Assembly: GCA_003648395.1 (NCBI GenBank)
Contig: QMPB01000006.1
Span: forward strand, 1 to 25,873
Source of the DNA: Bacteroidota bacterium
GTDB lineage: Bacteria > Bacteroidota > Bacteroidia > Bacteroidales > UBA1556
Reading direction: 5' to 3'
DNA: 25,873 nucleotides
Position numbers and translations under genes: made by a program. Under the pieces are notes generated by a model that saw nothing but the letters and a program-made list of their open reading frames with translations, was not told the DNA's origin and searched no databases. Below, piece after piece: positions 6,991 to 14,602 of the stretch (the stretch's first letter is position 1; each line of letters begins with the position of its first letter).

Positions 6991-9383
6991 TATTTTTCCT
7001 CTTTATCAAAATCAATATAATCAACATCAACATCATCTTCCTCATCCATAATTTCAAGGAAAGGCTCTTTAAAGGCTTTAGTAGTAAGCCTTTTATCAAG
7101 AGTTAAAAGAAGAGAGGGAAGTAAAATTAAATTTGAGAACATTGCTGCTATAAGAGTAAATGAAATTAACTTACCTAGAGCTTCTGTGCCACCAAAAGAA
7201 GAAATCATAAAAACAGAAAATCCAACAAATAATACTATTGATGAGTAAATCATGGAATTTGCAGTCTCTTTAAGGGCATTGATAACAGACTGTTTAATGT
7301 TTGAATTATTGAGTTTTAATTCCATTCTATATCTTGAAAGAAAGTGAATGGTATTGTCTACGGAGATACCAAGAGCGATACTAAAAATAAGTATTGTAGA
7401 AGGCTTTAAAGGAATACCATAATATCCCATTAATGCGACAGTAAGCACCTGTGGTATAAGGTTAGGTATTAAAGCTATTACAACCATTTTTGATGAATTG
7501 AAAAGTAAGAACATAATACCACCAATAATAAAGATGGCCAATAAAAGGCTGTATAAAAGGTTGTTAACAAGGAAAGAAGTTCCTTCTAGAAAGACAACAC
7601 TAGTACCAGTAAGGTAAACATTATATTTCTCAGGATTGAATATTTTATCAATCTTTGGTTGTAAATCAGCTCTAAGTGCTTGAATTTCTGGGCTACTAAT
7701 ATTTTTCATTTGCACAGTAATTCTTGTTACTTGCAAATTACTATCTACAAAAGAATTAATAAGAGTTCTTTTGTTTTGGCCCATGTTTTTGGGCAAATAG
7801 CTCATTACAAAATATTTTTCATTAGAGTTTAACAATTGATATTTTGCTGGGTCACCATTATAGTAAGCCTGTTTAGCTACTTTAACAACATCTGCAACAG
7901 ATAGAGATTTTGAAAACACAGGATAAGTAGCTAAAGTGTCTTGAAGTTTTGCTATACGTTTTAGAGTTGCTGTTTTAAGAACACCTTTTGGCTTTTTAGT
8001 ATCAATCATTATTTCAAAAGGAAGAATACCATTGAATTGTTTTTCAAGAAACATCATGTCTTTATACATTTTGCCATCTTGAGGAATATCGTCAACTACA
8101 TTACCCGTTGTTTTTAGCTGCAACATTCCTATAATTCCAATTATTACAATTACAACTGTAACGATATATACTTTAGTCCTATTTAATAAAACTAAGTTCA
8201 TAAGTTTATTAATGATGTTATGCAAACCCTTTCTTTCAAGATGTTTTAGATGCTTTAATTTAGGCTCAGAAACAAAGCTAAAGAATATTGGAATAAGAGT
8301 AATTGAAAGTACAAAAACCATCATAATGGAAAGAGCAGCTACAACACCAAACTCAACTAACAAACGGTTTCGAGTAATAATAAAAGCAGCAAAACCAACC
8401 GCTGTAGTAAGATTGGTAAGAAACATAGCGCCGCCAACACGATGAATCATTCTTGCAAGAGCTTTAGTTTTTTGTTTATGTGATTTGTATTCGCTATGAT
8501 ATTTGTTAAGAAGAAAGATATTATTCTCAACCACTAAAATAATAATAAGAGGAGGCAGAATACCAGTAAGAATAGTGATTTCAAAACCAAAGAGATGAAT
8601 AAAGCCAATAACCCAAAGTACAGATACTACCATTACAATTAAAGGGAAGAAAACAGCCTTAAATGATCTAAAGAAAAGGAATAAGATAAAAGAGGCAATA
8701 AGCATTGTAAGTATAGTGAAAAGAAATAGCTCTGATTTTATCAGTGCTGATGTTTTGGTCCTAATATATGGTAAGCCAGAATAATGAACATCAATGTCAC
8801 AAGTTTTTTGGTATTTATTAACCCTATTTTCAATATTTTCTAATAACTCAAAGCGCCTTTTACTGTTAATTATTTCTTTATCAAGGGTAATAGCCATTAT
8901 TGTTGCAAAGGATTCTGTATTATAAAGACGACCTTTATAAAAAGGAAGACGTTCAATTTCGTTAAATAGGCTATCAAGTTCAGATTGTGATTGTGGTTTA
9001 TGTTTAAAAATAGGCTTAATTATAAATTTTTTAAGGCTATCATTTTTTCTAAGTTCAAATATTTTTGATAATGAAATAACCGCTTCAACACCTTCAACAC
9101 CTTCAAGGTTTTCTGCTAAATCGTACCAATAGTTAAAGTTTTTCAATTTCTTTATACTATCATCTTCAATGGCTAGGTATAGAACACTACCATCTTGACC
9201 AAATATTTTCTTAAAGTTTTGATATCTAATTACAGTACTATCAGAATCTGGCAGCATTTGTGCCATTTCGTAAGACATTTTAATTTGTGCGCCTTCGTAT
9301 GCCATAAAAAGTGATGACAAAAAGACAATGGTAAGGACTAAATATTTTTGTCTAAGTATTAACCGAATAATGTATTTCCACAT
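6990..9383 (-). CDS. RND/MMPL-superfamily transporter
   Basis: The product is 797 residues in a two-half RND-like plan. TM1 is at about 12-30, a periplasmic domain at 31-210, and a five-helix bundle at 215-372. TM7 is at about 403-420, a second periplasmic domain at 425-600, and a final bundle at 605-762. Each half has a sterol-sensing/MMPL-type motif: ILVVENNIFLLNKY (282-295) with GGAMFLTNLTTAVGFAAF (317-334), and ALGISVDNTIHFLSRYR (670-686). The acidic residue pair E286 and D675 would be the proton-coupling candidates. The C-terminus is a cytoplasmic acidic tail. Such proteins export lipids or hydrophobic compounds. The start at ATG 9383 is used because an in-frame TTG at 9404 lies inside the TACTTTTG promoter box. 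It is coupled to the AsmA-like gene by a one-base overlap, which favours a lipid-trafficking role. Confidence 0.88.
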   Translation of the reverse strand: MWKYIIRLILRQKYLVLTIVFLSSLFMAYEGAQIKMSYEMAQMLPDSDSTVIRYQNFKKIFGQDGSVLYLAIEDDSIKKLKNFNYWYDLAENLEGVEGVEAVISLSKIFELRKNDSLKKFIIKPIFKHKPQSQSELDSLFNEIERLPFYKGRLYNTESFATIMAITLDKEIINSKRRFELLENIENRVNKYQKTCDIDVHYSGLPYIRTKTSALIKSELFLFTILTMLIASFILFLFFRSFKAVFFPLIVMVVSVLWVIGFIHLFGFEITILTGILPPLIIILVVENNIFLLNKYHSEYKSHKQKTKALARMIHRVGGAMFLTNLTTAVGFAAFIITRNRLLVEFGVVAALSIMMVFVLSITLIPIFFSFVSEPKLKHLKHLERKGLHNIINKLMNLVLLNRTKVYIVTVVIVIIGIIGMLQLKTTGNVVDDIPQDGKMYKDMMFLEKQFNGILPFEIMIDTKKPKGVLKTATLKRIAKLQDTLATYPVFSKSLSVADVVKVAKQAYYNGDPAKYQLLNSNEKYFVMSYLPKNMGQNKRTLINSFVDSNLQVTRITVQMKNISSPEIQALRADLQPKIDKIFNPEKYNVYLTGTSVVFLEGTSFLVNNLLYSLLLAIFIIGGIMFLLFNSSKMVVIALIPNLIPQVLTVALMGYYGIPLKPSTILIFSIALGISVDNTIHFLSRYRMELKLNNSNIKQSVINALKETANSMIYSSIVLFVGFSVFMISSFGGTEALGKLISFTLIAAMFSNLILLPSLLLTLDKRLTTKAFKEPFLEIMDEEDDVDVDYIDFDKEEK

Positions 9384-9401
9384 AATAATTATATTGATTC
9401 G

Positions 9402-9409
9402 CAAAAGTA
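9402..9409 (-). promoter_or_regulatory. -7 box for the RND-AsmA operon
   Basis: On the minus strand TACTTTTG lies 18 bases before the ATG at 9383, giving a leader of about 14 bases. A CTG rather than TTG occupies the -33 position (9431-9433). Confidence 0.55.
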
Positions 9410-9438
9410 AAATATTAATCTGAATATTGGCAGTTTCT

Positions 9439-9459
9439 AACGATAAATTTATTATCGTT
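9439..9459. promoter_or_regulatory. palindromic operator-like site between divergent genes
   Basis: AACGATAA (9439-9446) and TTATCGTT (9452-9459) form a perfect eight-base inverted repeat around ATTTA. It lies about 30 bases upstream of the minus-strand -7 box and 100 bases upstream of the plus-strand one. No T-run on the strand that matters suggests a terminator. A regulator site is possible, but there is no candidate regulator gene next to it. Confidence 0.3.
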
Positions 9460-9559
9460 TACTGATATTGTTTTTAGTATTATAAACGAAGCGCTATTTT
9501 TAATAAATAGTTAAGATTAAGTAAATTAACTTGATTAATTATTTGATTTGGCAAAAAAC

Positions 9560-9567
9560 TAACTTTG
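9560..9567 (+). promoter_or_regulatory. -7 box for the carboxyltransferase operon
   Basis: TAACTTTG matches TAnnTTTG. A TTTG at 9542-9545 lies upstream but at 14 bases rather than about 20. If used, the leader to the ATG at 9723 is roughly 150 bases long. I found no recognisable riboswitch in that leader; it is A/T-rich with a short direct repeat CGTGT and a CTCGT/ACGAG pair (9594-9622). Confidence 0.45.
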
Positions 9568-9722
9568 TTTAAAATATTAAGTGTATGTTTGTACTCGTGT
9601 TATAAATTCGTGTGGTTACGAGGCGTTAATATTACTAATTAGATAAGCTTAGAAATAATAATTCTATCGTAATGTATTTCAACACAATATAAGAAAATTG
9701 TTTGTAAACTAAATTAATCAAA

Positions 9723-11270
9723 ATGTCCTTATTAAGTAAAACTAGAGAATTACGTAAGCGCATGGGAGAAGCCGCCAAGGGAGGTGGAGATGTAGCAATT
9801 AAGAAACAAGTTTCGATGGGAAAAATGACAGCCCGCGATAGAATTATTGAATTATTAGATGATAAATCCTTTTATGAGTATGATTTGTTTGTAAAACATG
9901 CTGCAAAGGATTTTGATATGGAAAAGAAAGAACTTGCAGGTGATGGTGTAATAATAGGAACGGGAACTATTAATGGTCATCCTATTTGTATTTATGCACA
10001 AGATTTTACAGTTGCAGGAGGGTCTTTAGGTTATATGCATGCTCGTAAAATAACCAAAATAATGGATCATGCAATGAAGCTAAAAGTTCCTATTATTGGT
10101 ATTAATGATTCTGGTGGAGCACGTATTCAAGAGGGAGTTAATTCTTTGGCAGGATATGGAGAGATTTTTTATAGAAATACTCTTGCTTCTGGTGTTATTC
10201 CTCAGATTTCGGTAATATTAGGACCTTGTGCTGGTGGAGCAGTTTATTCTCCAGCATTAACAGATTATGTATTTGTGGTAGACAAAATTTCTAAAATGTT
10301 TATCACTGGACCAGAAGTCATTAAGTCTGTTTTGGGAGAAGAAATATCTATGGAGGCTCTTGGGGGAGCTAGAGTTCATGCAGAAACTACTGGTAATGCA
10401 CATTTCTTTTCAAATAGTGAAAAAGAGTGTTTTACCTCTATTAAGGAGTTATTTACATATATTCCTTGGAATAACACTAAAAGGGCAGATGCTTTTCCTC
10501 CAAAACCGCCAAAAACTAGAACGTATAAAATAAATAGCATATTTCCATCAGATCCTATTACTCCTTATGATGTTAGAGATATTGTTAAGTCAATTAGTGA
10601 TGATTCTAAATTCTTTGAAATACAAGAATTATGGGCTGCAAATATTGTTATTGGTTTTGCTCGACTTAATGGTGAAACTATTGGTATAGTTGCAAATCAG
10701 CCATTAGTACTTGCTGGTGTTTTAGATGTAGATTCTTCTGATAAAGCAGCTCGCTTTATTCGTTATTGCGATGCTTTTAATATTCCATTATTAACAGTAG
10801 TTGATTTACCAGGTTATTTACCAGGAGTAGATCAAGAGCATGCAGGGGTAATTCGCCATGGTGCAAAATTACTTTATGCTTATAGCGAAGCTACTGTTCC
10901 AAAGATTACTTTAATTACTCGTAAAGCTTATGGTGGTGGTTATATTGCAATGTGTTCTAGTCATTTAAAGGCTGATTTTGTTTTTGCTTGGCCTACTGCA
11001 GAAATTGCTGTTATGGGACCAACAGGAGCGGCAAATATTATTTTTAGAAAAGAAATAGCTCAAGCTGATGACCCTGATGCAATGCGCGAACAGAAAGTTG
11101 AAGAATATAAACAGGCTTATGCTAATCCTTATGTTGCTGCTGCTTATGGTTATATAGATTCTGTAATTGAATTAAAAGAAACGCGAAAATTTATTCTTCA
11201 CGCATTAGATATTTCAAAAAGTAAATCAACGGTATTACCAGAAAAAAAACATGGTATTCCTCCGTTTTAG
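9723..11270 (+). CDS. acyl-CoA carboxylase carboxyltransferase subunit (propionyl-CoA carboxylase beta / methylmalonyl-CoA decarboxylase alpha)
   Basis: The product is 515 residues, the full length for the family. It has two crotonase-fold halves. The N-terminal half has DSGGARIQEG (129-138) and the oxyanion-hole segment GPCAGGAVYSPALTDY (167-182). The C-terminal half has DLPGYLPG (361-368), RKAYGGGYIAM (400-410) and MGPTGA (431-436). The enzyme moves carboxyl groups between biotin on a carrier protein and an acyl-CoA. Length and motifs fit propionyl-CoA carboxylase beta or the alpha subunit of sodium-pumping methylmalonyl-CoA decarboxylase, which are homologous and hard to separate by eye. 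The biotin carrier follows after 39 bases, but neither a biotin carboxylase nor a decarboxylase membrane subunit is in the window, so the direction of the reaction is undecided. Confidence 0.92.
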   Translation: MSLLSKTRELRKRMGEAAKGGGDVAIKKQVSMGKMTARDRIIELLDDKSFYEYDLFVKHAAKDFDMEKKELAGDGVIIGTGTINGHPICIYAQDFTVAGGSLGYMHARKITKIMDHAMKLKVPIIGINDSGGARIQEGVNSLAGYGEIFYRNTLASGVIPQISVILGPCAGGAVYSPALTDYVFVVDKISKMFITGPEVIKSVLGEEISMEALGGARVHAETTGNAHFFSNSEKECFTSIKELFTYIPWNNTKRADAFPPKPPKTRTYKINSIFPSDPITPYDVRDIVKSISDDSKFFEIQELWAANIVIGFARLNGETIGIVANQPLVLAGVLDVDSSDKAARFIRYCDAFNIPLLTVVDLPGYLPGVDQEHAGVIRHGAKLLYAYSEATVPKITLITRKAYGGGYIAMCSSHLKADFVFAWPTAEIAVMGPTGAANIIFRKEIAQADDPDAMREQKVEEYKQAYANPYVAAAYGYIDSVIELKETRKFILHALDISKSKSTVLPEKKHGIPPF

Positions 11271-11309
11271 TGGAGAAAGAACCAATTATGTTTTATTAAA
11301 TTGAATATT

Positions 11310-11636
11310 ATGGATATAGATAATTCAGAATTAGATAGTTTGAGAATAGGCGATGTATATTATCCTACTAAACTAACGAAAGCGTTTAAAAATAGAATTG
11401 CTTATAAAACACCTGATTTAAGTGATCAACTTGCATTTATCCCAGGCACAATTAGTGATATTAGGGTAAAAAAGGGTGATAAGGTAAAAGAGGGTGATAT
11501 CTTGATGCACCTTGAAGCTATGAAGATGAAGAATAGAGTTCTTGCTCCTTTTGATGGAATCGTTGGTGCCATTAAAGTTAAAGAGGGAGACATAGTTCCA
11601 AAGAGTTTTTTGATGGTAACAGTTAAGAAGAAATAA
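11310..11636 (+). CDS. biotin carboxyl carrier protein
   Basis: The product is 108 residues from ATG 11310; an in-frame TTG nine bases upstream is less likely. After a 40-residue N-terminal segment, a biotinyl/lipoyl domain runs from about 43 to 107: IPGTISDIRVKKGDKVKEGD, then LMHLEAMKMKNRVLAPFDG, then VKEGDIVPKSFLMVTV. The biotinylated lysine is K72 in EAMKMKN. It is a swinging-arm partner for the carboxyltransferase encoded immediately upstream and will need a biotin carboxylase or decarboxylase subunit encoded elsewhere. The two genes end together at the palindromic terminator downstream. The N-terminal segment is short and lacks a proline/alanine-rich linker, unlike many acetyl-CoA-carboxylase BCCPs, which fits the acyl-CoA carboxylase/decarboxylase type. 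Confidence 0.9.
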   Translation: MDIDNSELDSLRIGDVYYPTKLTKAFKNRIAYKTPDLSDQLAFIPGTISDIRVKKGDKVKEGDILMHLEAMKMKNRVLAPFDGIVGAIKVKEGDIVPKSFLMVTVKKK

Positions 11637-11654
11637 TAATTCTATTTTATATAT

Positions 11655-11698
11655 AATAACAAAGCCTGTAATTCTTTAGAATTACAGGCTTTGTTATT
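11655..11698. terminator. bidirectional terminator, 44-base perfect palindrome
   Basis: Twenty-one bases on each side of TT (11676-11677) are exactly complementary, with the core ACAAAGCCTGTAATTCT. A/T runs flank both ends. It lies between convergent genes (biotin carrier and lysS) and can end both transcripts. Confidence 0.9.
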
Positions 11699-11714
11699 TA
11701 TTATAGTTCTAATA

Positions 11715-13436
11715 TTACGCTTTTGATATCCATTCTCCAACTTGTTCAGGAGTAGGATTCTTAATGCTAAGCTTAAGTTTTTTTCTTAGTCCACAAAGTT
11801 GACCATGAAATTTGTTCGGCATTTGCTCTTTTAAAGTATCTGTAGTATTAACACCAGCTTTACGAATTACAGTAATCCATTCTGAGGGGATACCTAATGC
11901 TTCAAAGTCTGCATCAGAGCTAACAATAGCTTTTTTTTCTGGTCGCATTTGAGGAAATAATAATACTTCTTGTATACTATCCTGATTAGTCATAAACATA
12001 ACTAAACGGTCAATTCCAATACCCATACCTGATGTAGGAGGCATTCCAAATTCAAGAGCTTTCACAAAATCTTGGTCAATAAACATAGCCTCATCATCTC
12101 CTTTTTCACTTAGTTGAAGTTGATCTTCAAATCTAGCTTTCTGGTCTATTGGATCGTTTAGTTCTGTATATGCATTTGCAAGTTCTTTTCCATTAACAAA
12201 TAGTTCAAAACGCTCTGTTAATTCTGGATTATCACGATGCTTTTTGCATAATGGAGACATTTCGACAGGGTAGTCGGTAATAAAAGTTGGTTGTATATAA
12301 TGATGCTCACATTTTTCACCAAATATTTCATCTATTAGTTTTCCTTTTCCCATTGATGGGTCTGTTTCAATATCTAATTTCTTGCAAACATCAAATATCT
12401 CAGCTTCCGATTTTCCTTCTAAATCAAAGCCAGTGTGAGTTTTAATGGCTTCAAGCATTGGGATTCTAGCAAAAGGAGCTTTGAAATTAATATTATTCTC
12501 ACCATAAGTTACAGTTGTAGTACCATTAGAGTCAAGGGCTACTTTTTCTAGCATTTTCTCCGTAAAATCCATCATCCAATTGTAGTCCTTATAAGCTACA
12601 TATATTTCCAATACAGTAAATTCAGGATTATGGGTTTTATCCATTCCTTCATTACGGAAGTCTTTAGCAAACTCATAAACTCCCTCATAACCACCTACGA
12701 TTAAGCGCTTTAAGTATAACTCATTTGCAATACGTAAATATAGAGGAATATTCAAAGCATTATGATGAGTAATAAAAGGTCGAGCAGCCGCACCTCCTGG
12801 TATTGGTTGGAGGATGGGAGTTTCTACTTCAAGATATTCGTGTTGATTAAAGAAATCTCGCATTGAATTAATAATCTTGCTCCTTTTAATAAAAGTTTTA
12901 CGAACATCACTATTTACAATTAAATCAACGTATCGTTGACGATAGCGTTGCTCAGGGTCTGTAAAAGCATCATAACTTTTGCCATCTTTTTCTTTCACAA
13001 TAGGTAAAGGTCGTAATGCCTTGCTAAGTAATTTATATGATGTAACATGAATGGAAATTTCACCCATTTTAGTGACAAATACATATCCTTCAACGCCAAT
13101 GAAATCACCAATATCTAATAGTTTCTTAAAAACAGTATTATACATTGTTTTGTCTTCAGTAGGACAAATTTCATCGCGTTTGAAGTATAGTTGAATACGT
13201 CCTTTTTCATCTTGTATTTCAGTAAAAGAAGCAGCACCCATTATTCTTCGACTCATTATTCTACCGGCAATTTTTACTTTTTGATATAGAGAGCTGTCTT
13301 TCGGAAAATATCTATGTATTTCTGAAGTATTTGCATTTACCTCAAATTCTTCAGCAGGATATGGATTAATTCCTAACTTATATAATTCTTTTAATGAATT
13401 TCTTCTAACTATTTCTTGTTCTGTTAATTCTGTCAT
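11715..13436 (-). CDS. lysS: lysyl-tRNA synthetase, class II
   Basis: The product is 573 residues. ATG 13436 is used; an in-frame TTG at 13457 is part of the TACCTTTG promoter box. The N-terminal OB-fold anticodon-binding domain (about 50-140) includes VKIAGRIMSRRIMGAASFTE. The class II core follows, with motif 1 around 190-215, motif 2 FRNEGMDKTHNPEFT (260-274) and motif 3 GMGIGIDRLVMF (470-481). It charges tRNA-Lys with lysine. Beyond the usual end near residue 505 there is an extra segment of about 70 residues (ADFEALGIPSEWITVIRKAG and onward). This resembles a small helical domain and is, as far as I recall, common in Bacteroidota LysRS. The gene is monocistronic, between a bidirectional terminator and a repeat-rich gap. 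Confidence 0.96.
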   Translation of the reverse strand: MTELTEQEIVRRNSLKELYKLGINPYPAEEFEVNANTSEIHRYFPKDSSLYQKVKIAGRIMSRRIMGAASFTEIQDEKGRIQLYFKRDEICPTEDKTMYNTVFKKLLDIGDFIGVEGYVFVTKMGEISIHVTSYKLLSKALRPLPIVKEKDGKSYDAFTDPEQRYRQRYVDLIVNSDVRKTFIKRSKIINSMRDFFNQHEYLEVETPILQPIPGGAAARPFITHHNALNIPLYLRIANELYLKRLIVGGYEGVYEFAKDFRNEGMDKTHNPEFTVLEIYVAYKDYNWMMDFTEKMLEKVALDSNGTTTVTYGENNINFKAPFARIPMLEAIKTHTGFDLEGKSEAEIFDVCKKLDIETDPSMGKGKLIDEIFGEKCEHHYIQPTFITDYPVEMSPLCKKHRDNPELTERFELFVNGKELANAYTELNDPIDQKARFEDQLQLSEKGDDEAMFIDQDFVKALEFGMPPTSGMGIGIDRLVMFMTNQDSIQEVLLFPQMRPEKKAIVSSDADFEALGIPSEWITVIRKAGVNTTDTLKEQMPNKFHGQLCGLRKKLKLSIKNPTPEQVGEWISKA

Positions 13437-13454
13437 ATCGATATTATTTGGCAG

Positions 13455-13462
13455 CAAAGGTA
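13455..13462 (-). promoter_or_regulatory. -7 box for lysS
   Basis: On the minus strand TACCTTTG lies 18 bases before the ATG at 13436, the same distance as for the RND-type gene. A TTG lies upstream at 13477-13479, but the spacing (14) is short. Confidence 0.5.
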
Positions 13463-13517
13463 CAAAACCTTTGTTTCAATGATTACGGCAATGTTAATGT
13501 TTAAAAGAATAATGATA

Positions 13518-13686
13518 TTATATACTGAGCTGACATATAAATTTGTAATATTAAACGCATCTTTTGCACCTATTCTTCTTTATAACTTATATCCGTAGCT
13601 ACGGCTATGCAAAGAAATTATGCATCGACTAGGCACAAAATAAGCTATTTACTAAATATAATTTTCTATCACGGCTCAGTATAACA
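13518..13686. repeat. long imperfect palindrome, REP/MITE-like
   Basis: The sequence is an imperfect inverted repeat centred on CCGTAGCTACGG (13593-13604). The outer arms are exact: TATACTGAGC (13521-13530) and GCTCAGTATA (13674-13683). In the middle, TTTTGCACCTA (13562-13572) matches TTTTGTGCCTA on the other strand (TAGGCACAAAA, 13630-13640). The remaining arm sequence matches partly, with small indels. It encodes no protein. It lies between lysS and the terminator of the neighbouring operon. It could be a mobile palindromic element or a structured RNA; copy number in the genome would decide. Confidence 0.6.
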
Positions 13687-13688
13687 AA

Positions 13689-13761
13689 AAAGAGATTGTA
13701 TTAAAAGCGAAATAATAAGAAATTAACTTACGTATTATTCCACTTTTGATACAGCCTCTTT
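13689..13761 (-). terminator. terminator of the six-gene operon, 28-base stem
   Basis: The arms 13689-13716 and 13734-13761 are 28 bases each and differ at five positions, all transitions. In the minus-strand RNA three of these are G-U pairs and two are C-A mismatches. The loop is 17 bases. On the minus strand the stem leads into CTCTTTTTTG, a proper U-run, so it works in the direction of the DUF3127 gene. The arm reads AAAGAGGCTGTATCAAAAGT. Confidence 0.85.
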
Positions 13762-13784
13762 AACAATTAATATAATTAACCTTA

Positions 13785-14144
13785 TTAGAAAGGCAAATCG
13801 TCTGTAGGTTCTGGAGGAGGAGGCATGTCATCTGCACCAGGAAGAGGAGGATTCGATGGAGCTGCCGCTGCTTGTTTTTTATCTATTCTCCAAGCTTTTA
13901 CATTGGTATACCATCTTCCGTTGTACTCACGAGATTCTATATCAAAACTTACAGTAATTTCATCGCCAACAGCTAATGAAGTTATATTTTCTATACGGTC
14001 TCCCCAAGCATCAATACATACTTTTTTAGGGTATTGGTCATCTAATGTTTCAATAACAAAAGAGCGCTTTCTCCAAGCATTTCCTCCTTTACCTTGGCCA
14101 CTTTGCTCAGGTAACAATTCTGATAATCTTCCTATTATTTCCAT
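13785..14144 (-). CDS. DUF3127 OB-fold-like protein with SSB-type acidic tail
   Basis: The product is 119 residues. The first 90 match DUF3127, a small Bacteroidota family thought to take an OB-like fold: GRLSELLPEQSGQGKGGNAW, PKKVCIDAWGDRIENI, VGDEITVSFDIESREYNGRW, and NVKAWRI. A low-complexity linker rich in A, P and G (AAAAPSNPPLPGADDMPPPP) leads to the acidic C-terminal end PTDDLPF. That layout (OB domain, flexible linker, DDxPF tip) is the layout of single-stranded DNA-binding proteins, whose tip recruits repair and replication proteins. A nucleic-acid role is an inference; sequence does not prove DNA binding. The ATG overlaps the cyclophilin stop in TAATG, and the gene is last in its operon. 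Confidence 0.82.
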   Translation of the reverse strand: MEIIGRLSELLPEQSGQGKGGNAWRKRSFVIETLDDQYPKKVCIDAWGDRIENITSLAVGDEITVSFDIESREYNGRWYTNVKAWRIDKKQAAAAPSNPPLPGADDMPPPPEPTDDLPF

Positions 14145-14581
14145 TATTCCTCTATTATTATAATTTTTTCAATTTTATCGCCACCTCTAATATCATCAAT
14201 AACATCAAGGCCTTCATATACTTTACCAAAACAAGTATGAACGCCATCAAGATGAGCTGTATTCTGACGGCTATGACATACAAAGAATTGAGAACCACCA
14301 GTATTACGTCCAGCATGAGCCATTGATAATACTCCTCTATCGTGGTATTGGTTTCCACCACTTGTTTCACAATCAATTGAATAACCTGGGCCACCAGCAC
14401 CTGTTCCATCAGGGCATCCGCCTTGAATTACAAAATTAGGAATAACTCTATGGAATGTCAGTCCATCATAGAATCCTGATTTTGCTAGTTTTACAAAGTT
14501 TGCCACCGTATTTGGTGCATCATTCTCATAAAAGTCAAGTTTCATAACTCCTTTTACTGTATGAATTTCTGCTTTTTTCAT
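14144..14581 (-). CDS. peptidyl-prolyl cis-trans isomerase, cyclophilin type
   Basis: The product is 145 residues, a compact single-domain cyclophilin without signal peptide, so probably cytoplasmic. It isomerises peptidyl-proline bonds. Recognisable motifs are [20 protein letters not shown] (43-62), containing the catalytic arginine in FHR, then [20 protein letters not shown] and [15 protein letters not shown]. The family tryptophan position near the C-terminal part of the pocket reads HTCFG, as in many short bacterial forms that are less cyclosporin-sensitive. It sits between the UpxY-like gene (21 bases upstream) and the DUF3127 gene (one-base overlap), in the fifth position of the operon. 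Confidence 0.93.
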   Translation of the reverse strand: MKKAEIHTVKGVMKLDFYENDAPNTVANFVKLAKSGFYDGLTFHRVIPNFVIQGGCPDGTGAGGPGYSIDCETSGGNQYHDRGVLSMAHAGRNTGGSQFFVCHSRQNTAHLDGVHTCFGKVYEGLDVIDDIRGGDKIEKIIIIEE

Positions 14582-14602
14582 AACTTATATATTTATTCTT
14601 AT

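Noticed and set aside
11655..11698. 44-base perfect palindrome as a mobile element or recombination site
   Set aside because: Its place between convergent stops, with A/T runs on both sides, is fully explained by a bidirectional terminator.
13437..13457. Upstream TTG start for lysS (and likewise 9384-9404 for the RND-type gene)
   Set aside because: In both cases the TTG is the end of a TAnnTTTG promoter box, so it would not be in the transcript.
13825..14163. Plus-strand 112-codon frame opposite the DUF3127 gene
   Set aside because: It is the antisense of a well-conserved gene and shows no family resemblance.
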